DNA of 64,000 nt from Antedon bifida (Eukaryota > Echinodermata > Crinoidea > Comatulida > Antedonidae). A program made the position numbers and the translations under genes. The notes beneath the pieces were generated by a model. It did not search any database, was not told where the DNA came from, and worked only from the letters and a program-made list of their open reading frames with translations. Shown piece by piece: positions 38,601-50,042 of the stretch. How positions within the stretch are numbered: position 1 is the stretch's first letter; each line of letters begins with the position of its first letter. The stretch covers positions 7,079,501 through 7,143,500 of the forward strand of contig OY727093.1 in NCBI GenBank assembly GCA_963402885.1, in the 5' to 3' direction.

Positions 38601-38686
38601 ATTGTCCAGCAACGACATCATCTGGCTGTCCCCCGCCCTTGATGGGCCGTTGGAAAGCGCCATTTTCTAGTTGATAAGAATCAGAT
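18304..38686 (-). CDS. myo1b: class I myosin, Myo1b type (complete, 1093 aa)
   Basis: Single-headed, membrane-associated actin motor. Coding exons in order: 38505-38686 (ATG 38663-38661, preceded by an acceptor, so an untranslated exon lies upstream), 38047-38162, 37678-37772, 37336-37440, 36258-36304, 34219-34282, 33482-33580, 30010-30116, 29222-29369, 28469-28674, 26664-26690, 24623-24688, 24164-24331, 23566-23760, 23218-23388, 22604-22669, 21977-22044, 21552-21768, 21063-21368, 20764-20838, 20475-20606, 20237-20343, 19884-20019, 19427-19579, 19033-19160, 18304-18424. All junctions keep frame with AG/GT sites. Seen: SLLDNMIGV start, P-loop GESGAGKT (116-123), switch [21 protein letters not shown] (404-410), [20 protein letters not shown] converter start, IQ motifs, class I tail. 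Resemblance to vertebrate Myo1b is closer than to Myo1c. Human Myo1b is slightly longer, mainly in its IQ region. Confidence 0.95.
20764..21368 (-). CDS. myo1b: Myo1b neck: calmodulin-binding IQ motifs
   Basis: Exons 19 and 20 encode the lever arm. Three clear IQ-type repeats are seen, [32 protein letters not shown] and, between them, [17 protein letters not shown], plus a weaker fourth, [16 protein letters not shown]. Vertebrate Myo1b changes its IQ number by splicing; here exon 19 carries most of them in one 306-nt exon, so that form of regulation looks unavailable. Confidence 0.88.
21552..38663 (-). CDS. myo1b: Myo1b motor domain (residues about 1-708)
   Basis: Exons 1-18. ATP site: P-loop GESGAGKT split by an intron after its Thr codon starts, switch [16 protein letters not shown], and switch II LDIYGFE in exon 12. 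The TEDS-rule position, 16 residues before DAL of YARDALCK, is Glu (about residue 343), so the head should be active without heavy-chain phosphorylation, as in vertebrate Myo1b. Actin-binding and relay parts [17 protein letters not shown] and [15 protein letters not shown] are intact, and the converter ends IFIRNPRT. Confidence 0.93.
22670..23217. other. Myo1b intron with no recognised element
   Basis: AT-rich intron between coding exons 15 and 16; nothing further seen. Confidence 0.4.
23851..24048 (+). mobile_element. tRNA-derived SINE, about 200 bp
   Basis: A box TAGCTTGGTGG, B box GGTGTTCAATCC (23905-23916), a 3' tRNA-unrelated body, and an ATAATAATAATAAT tail. Inserted in a Myo1b intron. 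The head GCTTGCCTTC...CCCAAGGTCC is shared with the minus-strand copy near 33700-33800. Confidence 0.7.
24985..25055 (+). mobile_element. SINE head, tRNA-like
   Basis: TTGGCTTGGTGGTTATAGTGCTTAC (A-box region) followed by GGTTCAAATCC (B box). It belongs to the same type as the SINE at 23851. The 3' limit is unclear. Confidence 0.55.
25380..25474. mobile_element. TTAA MITE, CTCTGTCTACAC family, copy a (5'-damaged)
   Basis: Keeps the shared core CCATATTTGGGCACATCA and the right end GTTTGATGGTGTATACAGAGC; the left inverted arm is lost or diverged. Confidence 0.55.
25645..25662 (-). CDS. myo1b: candidate 18-nt cassette exon of Myo1b (SYTRKK)
   Basis: On the minus strand, ttacctgtcag / TCTTATACAAGGAAGAAG / gtatac. 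It is phase 0 on both sides like the exon at 26664-26690, lies in the same intron interval, and encodes a similarly basic peptide ending in Lys-Lys. It would fit between coding exons 10 and 12, either as an alternative to exon 11 or with it. Short length makes a chance match possible. Confidence 0.4.
25751..25851. repeat. 101-bp palindrome (miniature foldback)
   Basis: GTTGATATAAATTTTGCGG on the left faces CTGCAAAATTTATATCAAC on the right, with TACACGTATTTTAGTTC paired to GAACTAATATACGTGGTGTA and a centre at gaactcaac/agttcttttc. A small MITE inside a Myo1b intron. Confidence 0.7.
26327..26507. repeat. dispersed repeat, AACACACC family, copy 2
   Basis: Same order of blocks as the copy at 14011: AACACACCT, CAATTTGATTGGTTAATTAC, GGTATTAGTTCTA, AAACTCTAACC and GATATACTGGAAAATTTC, ending CTGTTAT. 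Full length relative to copy 1. Confidence 0.65.
26664..26690 (-). CDS. myo1b: 27-nt Myo1b exon 11 (ESKDNAKKK)
   Basis: Flanked by a good acceptor (aaacacag) and gtaccg donor, phase 0 at both sides. The peptide sits just before the [11 protein letters not shown] strand, where vertebrate Myo1b has a similar Lys-rich loop (AQTKVRKK), so inclusion is plausible. Because it is in frame it may be skipped or swapped with the 18-nt candidate at 25645-25662. Confidence 0.65.
27127..27258. mobile_element. TTAA MITE, CTCTGTCTACAC family, copy b
   Basis: Terminal inverted repeats GGCTCTGTCTACACTA and TAGTGTAGACAGAGCTTAA, inner pairs AAACT/AGTTT, and two copies of a CACATC core. The best-preserved member in the window. 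Confidence 0.75.
28346..28433 (-). tRNA. tRNA-like sequence (probable pseudogene or SINE head)
   Basis: On the minus strand GTCTCTG at the 5' side pairs with GGAGAC at the 3' side, and GCTGG-TTCGAAT-CCTGC forms a T arm with one mismatch, carrying the B box GGTTCGAATCC. The D arm and anticodon arm do not fold, so it is not a working tRNA as far as can be seen. It sits in the Myo1b intron just downstream of exon 10. Confidence 0.35.
29464..29995. repeat. three imperfect tandem copies of a 180-bp unit
   Basis: Each copy holds TTAGAATTTAA, GGCATTATATTGTCCAGCTG and GGAAGGGTTACC (near 29570-29630, 29745-29810, 29930-29985), with TGTACCAGACAGCCTTT and AAAGATGCC linking blocks. The last copy is truncated about 10-20 bp from the donor of Myo1b exon 8. 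Confidence 0.75.
33097..33200. repeat. 24-bp tandem repeat, four copies plus a partial one
   Basis: Perfect copies of ATCATCAAAGAAAAGTATTATGAC start at 33097, 33121, 33145 and 33169, followed by a partial unit. It lies in a Myo1b intron. The identity between copies implies recent expansion, so it should be polymorphic. Confidence 0.9.
33700..33800 (-). mobile_element. SINE head, minus strand
   Basis: On the minus strand TTTAGTGGTGCATTAA (A-box region), GCTTGCCTTC, TCCCAAGGTC and GGGTTCAATC (B box). This matches the SINE at 23851 in the anticodon-arm part. Confidence 0.55.
35925..36060 (+). mobile_element. SINE head with T-rich tail
   Basis: GTTTGGTGTAATGGTTATA (A box) then GGTTCCATTCC (B box, 35979-35989), followed by a T-rich and ATTATT-rich stretch. 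Related in kind to the other tRNA-like heads in the window but a different tRNA parent is possible. Confidence 0.45.
37466..37572. mobile_element. TTAA MITE, CTCTGTCTACAC family, copy c
   Basis: TTAAGCTCTG at the left and AGTGTAGACAGAGCTTTAA at the right, with core CCATATATGGGCACATCAC. The left arm is shortened relative to copy b. Lies in the intron after the P-loop exon of Myo1b. Confidence 0.7.
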
Positions 38687-41600
38687 CTGAAAGATAAAAA
38701 TATTCAATATGTTCACTTAACAAGAAAAAATAATATTCTTTACCAATTATTTAATAAGAATAACAATTTGAAATATAAAACATAAATAAATTGTTTAAAT
38801 TTATTACATAATACAAATAAAAATTGTTTTAAAACAAATCATGATGTAAAAAAAATAATACAGTACTGTATACTGTTTCATTTTTTAACAAGACTTTATC
38901 AAAATACAGCTGCTTGTGTTATTAAATTTGTTTTGGTACTATTATACTTGAATTCGATTACTTTATTTCTGTGAAATCAACAAATTGTTTTCTTAGAAAA
39001 ATGGAACAATACAAAATTCTATGAAATTCACAAAAGTTGTATTTCTAAAATACTTTAGTTTGCTCTTTTTCTAACATAAGATGTCGAACAACAAATTTTG
39101 ACAAAAATCACATTTATTTCTCATAAACCCACCCGCCAACTCAGAATGAAACGACTGTGAATTTGTGTGCTCATAATACCTACATAATGTATCATGTTTA
39201 TACCATGCAAAGTGTAATAATTCAAAAGAATGTGTTGCTATAAAGAAAGTGATTTGGTCGTGGGCTGCATTGGTCTAGTCTTGGAGTAGAAGGAGACTCC
39301 TAACACATTGATATTACTCACAGCATGTGTGAAACTCAGCACTAGGTTTATCTCATGAAGGGAGCACCAAAACATTAACTGTCTCAATATAGGGGCTTAC
39401 CTATCAATTACATGCAACGTCATACTGACCTACATTCAATGGGTATAGGAAGGGCATGTTATTAATGGGGTAGTGAATGTTTGTGTTCACATTAATGCTG
39501 GCTCGAAGGGGGTAAAATGATGATTGCCTAACCTACATTTGAAAAGTCTCATTCATAACCAAATGTGTAACAGCTATACTTTATAAAATAAAAATATAAT
39601 AACTTTATAAAATAAAAATTTAGTTTCGTGCCCCTTTCTTCATCAAATTTCTCGGCCTTACTACTTTTATAACTACAGTATTTATTTCTATTTTTTTTTA
39701 TTGAGGGTTACAGTATGGCAACTGGATTTTAACAAAAATATTTTTGACTTTTCCTCAAGAAAAAAAATCAAAACATTTTAGTACTACATTTTAGAAATGT
39801 TGCCGATACTGTAATTTTCCCGATGACATTACATTAAAAAAAAAATCCCGAAACATAACTTTTCGTACTTTACTCTACAAATAAAATTATAATAGTGTTA
39901 ACCATCAGGTTGATAACCCGGTAGTATCATTCAATCAGTCCCAATATGGCATTCCAATATGCTGATATCATATTCATATCGTTTGAAACAAAACACTCCC
40001 CCATATCTCATACAGAAATATTCGTATCAAATGAAAATTAAATTTGAAAGAATCAATCAAAGAAAGGGTATTGACTTGCTAGCAAATGAACTATAAAAAG
40101 TATAATCATATCTATTTTCTAACAGTTTGATTCAATTTGGTGGAATATGAAAAATGGCAGAAAACAAGAGAAAAACATTTACAATTACCCATTTCTACGC
40201 CAACTTCTTTGCGAATGTAAATGTTTTAAAAAATTCAACAAACAAAGAGAAGTAGAATTGTTGTATAATATCAATAACTGAAAATATTTACATTAAGGGA
40301 ACAATGATATTTTTTAGGAAGAATCGCTGGAACTGGTTCAGACCTACAGAGGAAATGCTTTTGTATCGTACGCAGCATGTATAGTACAACTCCATAGGAT
40401 CTGAATATGTACCCTTAGATAAGAAATAAATATGCAAAGTTTTTAATAAAACGTGTATAAACTCAGAATGTCCTTCCTCTATGTAAACATCAATACAAAC
40501 TGACCATGTTTGATAAAAAAAAAATGCCCAAAAAAGAAAAAAAAATTAAAAGCAAATACACATAGTAGGTATTCTACAATGTTAATTGATAGACAGCCAA
40601 GACACCTAGTGTGTGTTTGTTGATATAGGTGTAACCACTGTGTCCTACATACACAGGTTAAATGGAGTCAATCTCATTTGCCAATGAAGACACATGATAA
40701 ATGATTAAGTCCCTCAATGGAGATAGTGTATCACACAATATAGCACAGTTCTCAAAACAATGTGTACTAAAAGGCTTTGATACTGGATGCGCCATGGATT
40801 TAAATTACTAATAAACATTACATTACACATTTTAATAAACAAATTTTGACTTTTGGCAACCATCATTTCAGATCTAAAGTGTTGATCTAATGGTAAAAGT
40901 ATTTGGTGGGATTTGTGTTTATTGTGGAATGTACCATTATTATTTTTACAATGGCATTTATGATGGAAATTCTTTCTCTCCTTGAGGTGGTCAATGGCAG
41001 TTTATTTAGGTAAGTATTGGATAATAGACATTGATGAGATACAATTGTTTACTGTAGTTTATAGTAGGTGCAGTTGTGAAGGAGCAGGTGTTTTTAAAGT
41101 ATGTATTGTTGCAATTGCATAAATTACAATCAAAATAGATTTATATTTTGTGCATAAAATCTATTACATTTCTTGTCTACAGTACTTAAACATATCTCAG
41201 CTGGCTGAATAATTTATAATTTTGATAGTTTTAAAGTTAAAAACCGATAGGTTTCAGAATGTAACATAGACAAGTGCTTTCCAACAGGGGTACTGTACAT
41301 ACAGTACAGTATATCGTACTGTTGTGTTTGAATGTACAGGCTAAACCACAATCTAACTCCGATAGAACATAATTTAACTCAAGAATTAGAATTACATATA
41401 GAGAACTGCTTACTACTAGTACTATATCTGTGGTTGGTGTTAAAATAGAAGATGTGGTTATTAACTGGTAACAAACATCACCAAAACCGCAAACATAACA
41501 GTTGAGGCACCCTCGCAGTGCGTGGCTAGTATTTCCATGCTTACCGCAACGATTGCGAACTGCTTTTAGATATTCTAATCTACTATATGAACTATTACTT

Positions 41601-44519
41601 CGTCTACTTGAGAATTATCATTAGATAAACTTTTTAAAATTGATATTAAGGCGTGTTCGAAGTTCAATTGATAACAATAACAATCTTATGGCGGCATAAT
41701 TAGTCCACTATCTTGAAACAAATAAGCCCTAGAGCCTGTTCACACTTACGGCGTAAGCCATGGCGTACGCCTTTCATAGCGTACTTTTACTGTATACGTT
41801 ACACACTGTTGGGCACACTGTACATCGAACTCTGTATAAATATTTCAAAGGGAAACTAAATAATGGAAAAATAAAACCACTAAAGTGTACATGATTCAAT
41901 ACTTTATTAGAATGTTATATTTTTGTCAATAATTATAATAACTATCATTTATAATACACACAACAAAGCAGGAAATATATCTATAATGAAGCAAGCACAA
42001 TATTCTACAGTAGCAGACATGTGTTATGATGTTTGCTATATAAAATATACATCAGGATAAACCCACACTAGATTTCAGACATTTCAGTTTTGATTGACCT
42101 AACTAAATTCATTCTCCCAATGAATGCATGTAATGAAACATCAATCATAAACATATAAATAAACAAGGCAATTACTGTACCAGGTTTTAATTACAGTAGG
42201 ATTAATTGTAAAATAAACTAATACATAATGATCAATTAAGAAAGTTATAATTGTTACTTATATAAGAAATGCAATTAAAGAATGTAATAATGATTAGTAA
42301 TAAGGTTACATGTTGAAATAAAAACCTGATTTATTTCATCTGCAGTGTATTGAACCAATAAACATTTTAATGCTTCAATCTATGGTATGAGAAAACAATT
42401 TGTGTTGCATACACAGTACTCATTGAAGCCGGTTTACACAAATTTCCGTTTTCAATTTTGGGCAATGCAACTCGTGGAGGGTTGCGAGAGGTGCCAAACA
42501 AAAGTGTAAAATGTATGCAAAAATGTCAACATGCACATCACAAATGTGTGAACTGTGCACATCTTAATTTGTGCCAGAGCTTTGGCCGCCATGCAGTTCA
42601 TTACATAGTCGATCGTATTTGGCTATACAGTAGTATACTTTACTTTCTGCATGGATTTAGAATGATAGACCTACAGTACTGTATGCAGACCATGTGAATA
42701 ACATAGCGTATATTGTGTAGTGTTTACACAAGGTGTAAATTATTCATAAAATATAATACCACCATTAAATGCAGAGCAGTGTGAACAAAATGTATGTCAA
42801 TGGGATAATTACTAAATTAATAATCTTTGCATATGTCACATGTACGCGAACTTGATGGTAGTATTCCTGAAATCATGACTTCAAATGTTATTATTTGGAT
42901 TTTTGTCACTTGATATGGAAGACAAAGTACTCTTGTACATGAACATTGTTACCAAAAATGATGTTTCAATATATTAAATAGATTTATTAAAACGTATTTA
43001 AAATGTATTTGTGATTTATTTCTCGAAAAGAGTTTCTGGGAATGAGAGGTTTGTGGAAATTGTATTGCTTGTCGATTACTGTACATTGATATTGAATGTA
43101 TCATTGGTTTCCGCTTGAAGGCCATAATGATCCTGTAGCAATGAAATGAAACATTTTCCTAACTACCTACCCACGAAGATGCATTAAAATTCTTCCTCCA
43201 CAGGAAGCTCTGCGGACTTATTAACCTTATCAGGGTTCGTCTCGTCTCGCTACGTAGCTACATACAACCTACTGGACATCAGTCGAGGTCAAGTGTCCAA
43301 ATTATCTGATAATGGTGGTTATGAGATTGAGATGACCAACTGAAATTGAGCCAGGTGGTCAGAGGTTTTTTTTGCAAATTATCCACCTGTCTTAATTAAG
43401 GTACAGGTAAATGAATAAAACCAAGATGATTGATTTAAATACGACCACCTGTAATCAAATGGATAGAATATTCTTTAGATCTACAGTAGTTACTAGGTAC
43501 ACTATGCTATTTCAAATTACTTAATTGTGATGCCAAGACTTAACAACCTATTTAGTTTATCACTTCTAATAGCTATAACATTTATTTGTTGTAATAATAG
43601 TTATTTTAATCTACAGTAGGTACAACATATTAGTAATTATAATAATATTGTATTTATGTGATTTACAGTTTGAAGTCAGATATATCGCATAATTATATAG
43701 ATTTTAGGCTTTCATCATTCATTTATTCGGTCAAAATCAACATACAATACATGATTACATAACAATGTTACAATACAAAAAGTTAAAACTTGAGACTCAC
43801 AATTAAAAAGAAGGAAAAAATGTTATAAACAATCTAAAACAATGGTTTTTTTTAGAATAAAATATGTTCGATAGCAGCAGAGAGGTTAAAATGTGGAAGA
43901 AAATCCATTTGGATTCAAAAGGCAAACTCAAAACTGATGAAAAGAGAAATATGTTTACAGTACAAATGATATGATATTTAAAGTATAACAGTTGGAAAAC
44001 ATCTGGCTTCATATATGTTTACCAGTACCAGTCCATTTAATTGTTGAACATTATTATAAACATGCTTCGGCGCTAGTACTCAAACCTAACCATAATACAT
44101 TTCCTACTTTGTGTTAGGGATGGCATTAGGGTTAGGTCACGCCATCAGCACCCACTAGTATGACCATGCACATGGCATATGAACCAGGGAAGAGTTTCAC
44201 TTGCCCTGCTATGAATGAATTATTTCAGAATAAAAACTGTTAATTTCTAGAATATGTTATGAATTTTTATAAAAAAAACAACTTTGATTTACCTGTTATA
44301 CTTTCACCCTGGCCGACTAAAGAGCAAATACACCTACTACCTGTAATCATTTCCTGTACAATATTTGACAATTAAATGGTTGTATAAAGAGGAGTAGGAT
44401 AAAGGATAGACAGTGGTAAACCACAGGTACAATAGTGTGGTATTGTGACGGCCTGATGATTCATTATCCAATCATGCGAGGCGACACAGATTGGTGGTTA
44501 CATACCATACATTCATGTA
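38687..44519. other. probable 5' intron or upstream DNA of Myo1b, no gene recognised
   Basis: The first coding exon of Myo1b begins with a splice acceptor (tttatctttcag), so this region is most likely intronic. AT-rich, with TACTGTA/TACAGTA words common from about 41290 on. The open frame at 42458-42697 is Cys/His-containing but irregular and unsupported. Confidence 0.45.
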
Positions 44520-45483
44520 TAGTTTATTACGTTTGACTCGTACTGTAAATCCAAGGATGTATACTAAAAGGGGCACTCTAAGCTAAAGACAGTCCAGTTA
44601 CGTTATTTATTTTATTATACAGTACTTTACAGTATACGATGTTCACACCATCATGCATTAAAGACCCCTTCCCTGCAATTTTGGACGTTTTTTGGAAAAT
44701 AATACATATATATCACTTTAAAAACATTAAACCATGTCATTCCTTGTCTTAAATGTACGTTTTATGGTAAATTATGATAAAAAGTGAGAAACAATGCACT
44801 ACCTAAGTAGCTCGCGGCGATCGACCTCTCGTGGACGGTCTTAGGCCTAGCCTAGCTAGGCTTAGTTTTGTAGGCCTAGCTGGTAAACATCGGTAACGTA
44901 CGAACATCGTACGCTAGCTTTATACCTAGCCTGACGTTGTATAGTTGCTGCATTAATTGTCTTTCTATTTTTGCCAGACTCTGTTGATACAAATTGGGGA
45001 AAACCCGGTATTTTCGCTGAAAAGTTAGGAGTCTTCCATTTGTTTTGGCCTCACGATCGATCGAAAAGTGGGCGAATTACAGGTGAAAAACAAAAATATC
45101 AATCCGCGCGCAATGCATTTTGGGATTTATAGCGGGCCGCTATAATTATTAGAATCGACTTATTTTTCACATTTTTAACCGTTTAAAGACGAATAAAGTT
45201 ATCGCAATAGGACCATATAGTATTATTTTTACATTAAATATAGTTTGTGATCTTAAATTAGATCTAAAAAACGTAGGGAAGGGGGCTTTAAGATTTGTGA
45301 TACAGTATAAGTACAGTTTATTATGTTTGACTCGTACTGTACTGTGCATCCAGGGATGGATACTGAGAGGCACCCTAAGCTACTGTAAAGATGGTCCAGT
45401 TACGCGATGGTGGTTTTTAAGATACAGTATCTTACAGTATACAAGGTTTACACTGTACCACTATGCATTAAGATTTGTGATAC
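44520..45483. repeat. tandem duplication of about 150 bp, split by a MITE
   Basis: The segment at 44520-44661 (gtttattacgtttgactcgtactg ... atgcattaa, described by its ends) is repeated at about 45308-45483 with the same order of blocks: TTTGACTCGTACTG, GGATACTGAGAGG-like, GTCCAGTTACG, TTACAGTATAC and ATGCATTAA. The 634-bp MITE lies between them, inserted at the TTAA that ends the left copy. Confidence 0.75.
44658..45291. mobile_element. TTAA-flanked MITE, copy 2 (634 bp, inverted)
   Basis: Inverted relative to the copy at 3400-4033, of identical total length and differing at only scattered bases, so both are recent insertions. TTAA lies at both ends. The flanks ATGCA and GATTTGTGATAC are found joined by a single TTAA at 45463-45483, a paralogous empty site. 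Confidence 0.88.
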
Positions 45484-45614
45484 ATAACAATTTATGGGTT
45501 ATATCCAAGGATTGTGGTATTAACTATAAGGGACAACCTAATGCTAGGAGCTTTCGCTGGTGGTCTAGAACATAAACGCACATAAAATTATACTATTGTA
45601 CCATAACGTTGTAC

Positions 45615-45815
45615 CAGTGACGTAACGGCTATGATCGCTCACTGGCTAAATTAACCCAGGGCCCCAGAGCTTATGGGGTCCCTGAGCAGTGCCCAGAAGA
45701 AAAACAGGCATTAAAATATGTCAAAAAAGGCTAAAAACGTCCGAGGCCTCTAGCGTTGGAGAGCCACTTAGGGTTCCTAAACCAGGGGGCCTCAGGTCTC
45801 TACGTTACGCCACTG
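45615..45815. mobile_element. hAT-like MITE, 201 bp
   Basis: Ends CAGTGACGTAACG and CGTTACGCCACTG are inverted copies, and the flanks CGTTGTAC and CGTTATAC match at 7 of 8 positions, the target-duplication length of hAT elements. No coding capacity. Confidence 0.75.
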
Positions 45816-46928
45816 CGTTATACACGTTGATACAGCAGTTATATGAGGTAATTGTTCTATTCACAAACCACACAGATTGAAGTATGAAATTTAATTCAAA
45901 TGTCTTTTACAGTATGATAGGTTATGAACTTGAAAACAATAGAACAGGAAGGCATGATATTTACAAATTAAGATCTTGATTATGGCTTATATAACGGTTT
46001 AAATGAAGTGTAAATGTAATAATTCAAATGGAAATGGAGTATTCTACATAATAGTATAAGTCAGTCATTTTTACCTTGGCCACTCTTTCTGTTTAAAACT
46101 GGGTGTAGGCTACTGTATGTTTATTTTTCACAAAAATATTAGATACCCGGAATCTTCCATTGAATACAAAATTATATCAGAAGATTACATGGTTAATAAC
46201 TTAATACTGGAATACACCGTCACACCTTTATTTAAATCTTTCCTGTACTATATGTCTCTGACAACCATACATCCTGTATTATCTAATAAAACTTTTTTTT
46301 TCGATTCTTTGGAAATTGAATCTATTGAATTATCTGGAATGTACTGTCATTATATGGTAGTACTTTACCTACTGTACCTGAACATACATACAATAGCCTA
46401 TTATTATACTTGTGAGGAGAAAACCATTTAGAAGAACAAACAAACAATAAACTATTGTACAAATTGACCACTCACCCACATGTATACAGTAATGGGTGGG
46501 GTCACTCACCCAATGTGTACAGTACATACCATATAAAGAAACCTATTATATTTCAACTGACAGAACCACAAGTACTGTAGGCTCAATTTGATGGCCACCT
46601 CAAGTACAGATTTAACGCTACTGTACTGTAAGTACACAGTACATCCATGTACATGCTAAAATAAATCATGCGCTATGAGCCTGTGCTTAAAGCACAAAGT
46701 AAACATACCCCAGTGAAAAAAATTCTCTTTACACAAGGATAGCATCCGATTCTATTAAATAAATAGTAAAGTCTATTTATCTATTGGCCCCTGGATTATA
46801 TTTTAACAGCAGAACACAAGAAATATGGAGACGACCTGCTCAAACGATACAGTTACTGTACTACAGTACAATATAATTTTTAAAGAGTTTTGCATTATAA
46901 AACAAATTTACATATTTTTTTAGTAACG

Positions 46929-47104
46929 GAAGCTTTCTTTTTCACAAAAACCTATAAAATGTTTATTAATTTTAATCTTACAAATGGTAGTCAAAAGAAA
47001 TTGTTCTAATAATATTGAAGCTTTCCTTTTTCACAAAAACCTATAAAATGTTAATTAATTTTAATCTTACGAATGGTAGTCAAAATAAATTGTTCTGATA
47101 TTGA
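46929..47104. repeat. 88-bp direct duplication
   Basis: GAAGCTTTC...ACAAAAACCTATAAAATG...TTTTAATCTTAC...AATGGTAGTCAAAA...AAATTGTTCT occurs twice back to back, with a few differences. No flanking element explains it. Confidence 0.85.
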
Positions 47105-50042
47105 ATTAAAATAATTTTATGAATGGCATTCTATAATCTTAATCCAGTCTGGGTCAATAGTTGCAGTTTACAATTATATACCTGTATAGAATATAAATTA
47201 GGGCAACTGAACTTCTGTATATTTCCATTACACACCCACTTCACCTGAATACAAAGGCAGGAATTCCTGGACCAACACACATGTAAATTATATGGATGAA
47301 TTAACTGTACTGTACAAGAAGAATTGATATCTTCATAACAGTACACTAACTGTTAGGAGGACTACTGTAATTTATGAATAAATCAGGCACAGATTTAGGC
47401 GGGCGCCCCCCTCCCCTACTGTGAAATGTCTTTTAAAAATAAAATAAAGACTATTTTTATTTTTCTGCAACCTGGCGGATTGTTTTATCATTTCATCATG
47501 AAACCCCAACCCCAAACCCAAATCTATAATGCTGGATTAGCCCTGTAAATTATTGTTTAATTATTATACTATACTGAACCTCTCTGGCCCAACAGAAATA
47601 AGATCTTTTTGAGGCTGAAAAACCAAAATGTACAGTAACGTGCTAGGTGTGCTTGGACAGCAACCCTTCAAAGTCTTCAGCCTACTACAGTATAGCCTAA
47701 TTTAACCACGGAGGAATTGTATTTTAACACAGTACCCATCCAAGAAAAATCTTGATATTTAAAAAAGTACCTTTAAATACTTCCACCCATCCTACAGTAT
47801 GGCTCTTTTATGTTCACAGTACAGTATCGAAAAGTATGATTCATTTGCAGTAAAAAATAATCTCTCATCCTTCTAAATAAAAATGTCAATCAATAACTAC
47901 ATAATATCACCCTTATAAATATTAATGAATGAAGGGGTAAACAATGGCGTAAATATTGTTTTATACAAATCATCTTCTGTACAGTATAAAATTGCAAAAG
48001 TAATTTTACTAATGGCATTATGAATTTAATAATGCCTGGTAGATTACCAGCAATATACGTTAGGTCTATACACTTTTTTTTATTTGCAACCAGTTGCTGA
48101 ATGTTCTTTAAATTTTATTATTTATGTTCTTATTTTTGATCTTATTTCAATCATACACACTGTCTGTGCATGTTACCATTAAAGTTATTGTAAATGTATG
48201 CTTCTTTTATTTCTTGAACTGTTTCTAAATAATGTTGAATGAATTAAAAAATGTACAAATTTGGTATCCATATTAGAAAACATTGTTTGACGCTGATTGT
48301 GCTATGGTATTCTAATCTTAATGGTGATAGTATTACATAGTCCTTATTTTTCACTAGCTCATCAAGCATAAAGTGACAGTATGTATACTGAAGTAGTCCA
48401 CAGGCCTAACGATTTGGACATTGGAATAATATTAAACCACGCCCTGAATAGGATTTTTTCTAAGCTAATTCACAATATCCACCTGGTGTGATATTGTAGT
48501 CATTTTACTAACCATAAAACCCAAACAATATTACGCATTCAACAATCTAAATAAACTAACCACCCTCATATGGTTCCTGTCCATCTCATTAAACTCCGAT
48601 TTAAAGGGCAGTATACATTTACGACTAACACAAGCACCCTTATAGATTTAAAAAATGACCAACTGCAAAGTATTAAGTATGCAATATGAACAATAGACCT
48701 TGTTTCTAGTGAGATCTATTGTGGTACAGTAAAACAGAAAATGTATTGTCTACTAGCATTAATAGGATATTTGTGATTGGTAACATAATATACTATAGTG
48801 ACTGTTCAATCCCTCATGGGTAGACTAGCATAAACTAATCGTTGACAAATGTTTTCATAAATTGAATTTCACAAATATGATGTAGACATTAATTCATCAA
48901 AAAGAATATTTAAAAAAAATTGTCTCACCACTAAGTTATAATATCCTTCGCAATATTGTAGGACGTAATTGTTTTACGAGTTGAAGACTTATGAATGATG
49001 GATGACGTCGTCCCATCAAAGACAGTGGAATTGAATATTCGACAATATTACAGTATAGTTATCACTTATTATAAAAAGCAATGATCAACCAGATTCGTTT
49101 TACACCCCCTGCGGCCCTACAATTTCACCCATGAGTCACCGATTGTGGTATTCAACTGTTGTTACATTGACCTTTATATTATTGTTGGAGGAGACGAGGA
49201 CCACACTCAAAGTTACTTATTTTACTGATAACAAACAAATTTATAAAATTGTTTACACTGTCAACAATTTATCCTTGATACCATTAAATAATATAAATAT
49301 TGTTTACTGTAGATATGAGTTTAAGGAGAAAAAAAACATAATTTTTCTCAGAATATTAATATTCAAGTTAAATACTGTTTGGTTTTATAAGGAGATAATA
49401 ATAAACAGTAGCCTACTGCACCAATACTGTACTGTACAAACATTATTAATAGTTAATTTAAACCAATCAATCATTACACCCAGATTAAAGCTATTAAATA
49501 ACTAATAAATTATCAGAATAAAATATCATACAGTAGATTAGATTAGAAACTCCAAAGGCCAATTATTTTTTCCGCGCCAAAACAAATGTTCTGTAAGAGC
49601 CCATTTCCGCTGCAACAAATATTACCGATTAATACTGTACCATGTGAATAAATTACTCTTAATTTATTGGCAGCAGAAAATAATCATTTAAAAACACAGC
49701 ACAAACTTAGCAGAATTGCCATTTAAAAATTTTTTTTTATCAAATAAAAGTTTGAATTTTGCGTTAGGCAGCAGAAACAGTGTACTGTAGTAGAAGAGAA
49801 AATATGCAGAAATGTCGGTTTTTATAGGGTAGTTTTTCTTTTCAATTTCAAACGCTTGTAGCAAGGTAACGCTTGTAGATTTACATAACAAACTAATGAG
49901 TTATGTCAGTAAAACAAGGCAACCTGTAACTTATCAAACAAATGGCAACCTAGGTGTAGGGTGTTGTGAATGACCCTTTTGCTAATAGCTTGTCTCTTGC
50001 TATTCAACCAGATCCTCTATGAGAACAAACAGTGCATTAAAA
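47105..50042. other. non-coding DNA, no gene recognised
   Basis: AT-rich. The longest open frame (49131-49505, +) encodes an Ile/Leu/Asn-rich stretch of low complexity without splice or motif support. Confidence 0.4.

Noticed and set aside
44658..45291. Segmental duplication of host DNA as explanation for the 634-bp inverted repeat
   Set aside because: Exact TTAA at both ends of both copies, terminal inverted repeats and a paralogous empty site identify it as a transposed MITE.
49131..49505. 124-residue plus-strand open frame
   Set aside because: Low-complexity Ile/Leu/Asn composition expected of AT-rich DNA; no homologous motif, no splice context.
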